Shown: in pieces, positions 29,751-30,465 of the stretch
How the letters are laid out: every line of letters starts with the position of its first letter
Position numbering within the stretch: position 1 is the stretch's first letter
The notes under the pieces: generated by a model
What the model was told of the DNA's origin: nothing
The model's input: the letters and a program-made list of their open reading frames with translations, nothing else
Databases searched by the model: none
Assembly (NCBI GenBank): GCA_002342025.1
Contig: DDPD01000039.1
Coordinates: 1 to 30,465 of the forward strand
Length of the DNA: 30,465 bases
Direction: 5' to 3'
Source: Moraxellaceae bacterium UBA2477
GTDB lineage: Bacteria > Pseudomonadota > Gammaproteobacteria > Pseudomonadales > Moraxellaceae
Program-made: the position numbers and the translations under genes

Positions 29751-30465
29751 TGACACTTTCCTCGACTCAGCAACGCCTGCTCTGGTGGTCTATTGGCTTA
29801 AGTGCCTTGGCTTATTTGGGGTTTGCGTTGTGGTCTGGCTGGAGGGAAGTGCTGCTCGCGTTCCAGCAAATTGGTCTGTGGCCCATGCTGGCGGCTTTAG
29901 CCTTATCGTTGCTGAATTACCTGCTCCGAGCGGAGCGCTGGCATTTGTACTTGGTGCGCGATCATCACCCGATTTCACGGATGACCAATCTGCGCATCTA
30001 TTTTGCGGGTTTCTCGCTGACAACGACGCCAGGCAAAGCCGGAGAGTTAATTCGCAGTCTCTTTCTTAAGCCCTATGGCGTTCAATACCACCATTCAGCC
30101 GCCATGTTTTTTAGTGAGCGCCTCGCCGACTTAGTCGCGATTGTGGCCCTGACGGCAATAGGCTTTACGCATCTGCCCGGTGGGGTTGCGTACTTTGCAG
30201 TCCTGGTTGCGTTGTTAATCGGTGGTCTGTTCGTGTTGCGTACACCCCTGCCAGAGCAATTACTGCGTCGGTTTGCGCACTGGCGGCATGACTCCCCCGG
30301 TTTGATCTGGCTGTCCGATGTGGCGGCCAGCAGTCGACCCTTCTGGCGCGGTCGCTTGTTATGGCAGGCACAAGGCCTAACCCTCATTGCGTGGTTGGGG
30401 GAAGGCGTGGGTGCATACTTGATTTTGCACAGCCTGCAACCGGATATTTCATTGAGCTTCGCGCT
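29750..30465 (+). CDS. LPG synthase TM-domain (flippase-like) membrane protein, partial
   Basis: This gene runs past the window end, so only about 238 residues are visible. It belongs to the lysylphosphatidylglycerol-synthase membrane-domain family (UPF0104/AglD-like), shown by LNYLLRAERWHLYL, TNLRIYFAGFSLTTTPGKAG followed by ELIRSLFLKPYG, and AAMFFSERLADLVAIVALTA. The hydrophobic segments start at about residues 10, 38, 80, 125, 150 and 210. Members include proteins thought to flip or handle lipid-linked sugars, and membrane parts of aminoacyl lipid synthases. Coupling by one overlapping base to the UbiA-type gene makes a role in moving the lipid-linked arabinose plausible, but this is inference. 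Confidence 0.8.
   Translation, partial: MTLSSTQQRLLWWSIGLSALAYLGFALWSGWREVLLAFQQIGLWPMLAALALSLLNYLLRAERWHLYLVRDHHPISRMTNLRIYFAGFSLTTTPGKAGELIRSLFLKPYGVQYHHSAAMFFSERLADLVAIVALTAIGFTHLPGGVAYFAVLVALLIGGLFVLRTPLPEQLLRRFAHWRHDSPGLIWLSDVAASSRPFWRGRLLWQAQGLTLIAWLGEGVGAYLILHSLQPDISLSFA

Overview
The window is a chromosomal segment of a gammaproteobacterium. By eye the GC content is in the mid-50s percent. The gene order eno-ftsB-ispD-ispF-truD-surE-pcm, the divergent mltF/purL pair and the corB-ypjD/ffh block are all classical for this class. The Pcm and YqfO-like proteins and the neighbourhood of purL point to the Pseudomonadales/Moraxellales side, but the genus cannot be named from the sequence alone. 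No prophage, insertion sequence, CRISPR array or rRNA was seen.

Layout. 1-4367 (+): enolase end, the divisome protein FtsB, two MEP isoprenoid enzymes (IspD, IspF), TruD, SurE and Pcm, mostly with overlapping start and stop codons. 4373-9745 (-): tRNA-Arg(CCT), a divergent RpoS-like sigma factor, DapE, a Na+/amino acid symporter and MltF. 9987-15350 (+): PurL, a small YqfO-like protein and an AraC regulator. 15347-16632 (-): a DUF962 membrane protein and a Crp/Fnr regulator. 16710-16930: a decayed gene start resembling the ceramidase N-terminal family. 16971-20170 (-): two acyl-CoA dehydrogenases and a Zn-ribbon Nudix hydrolase. 20229-22883 (+): a CoA-pyrophosphatase-like Nudix hydrolase, gamma carbonic anhydrase, a DUF1289 protein and PurT. 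22873-24572 (-): a CorB-like CBS protein that has lost its DUF21 membrane domain, and YpjD. 24706-30465 (+): Ffh followed at once by a five-gene block.

The most interesting part is that block (26212 to the window end): DprE1-like oxidase, DprE2-like reductase, HAD-family phosphatase, UbiA-family prenyltransferase of the decaprenyl-phosphate phosphoribosyltransferase type, and a multi-membrane-span LPG-synthase-TM/flippase-family protein. Together these make up the polyprenyl-phosphoryl-D-arabinofuranose pathway known from mycobacterial cell-wall synthesis. They are tightly coupled and sit directly behind the signal recognition particle gene, where rpsP would usually follow. This suggests that the bacterium makes a lipid-linked D-arabinofuranose donor for a surface glycan or glycoprotein. 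The acceptor and the arabinosyltransferase are not visible here.

Other departures from the standard gammaproteobacterial map are an inverted rpoS without nlpD, an atypical sigma-2 region in that RpoS, and a 14-bp tandem duplication beside the truncated corB.
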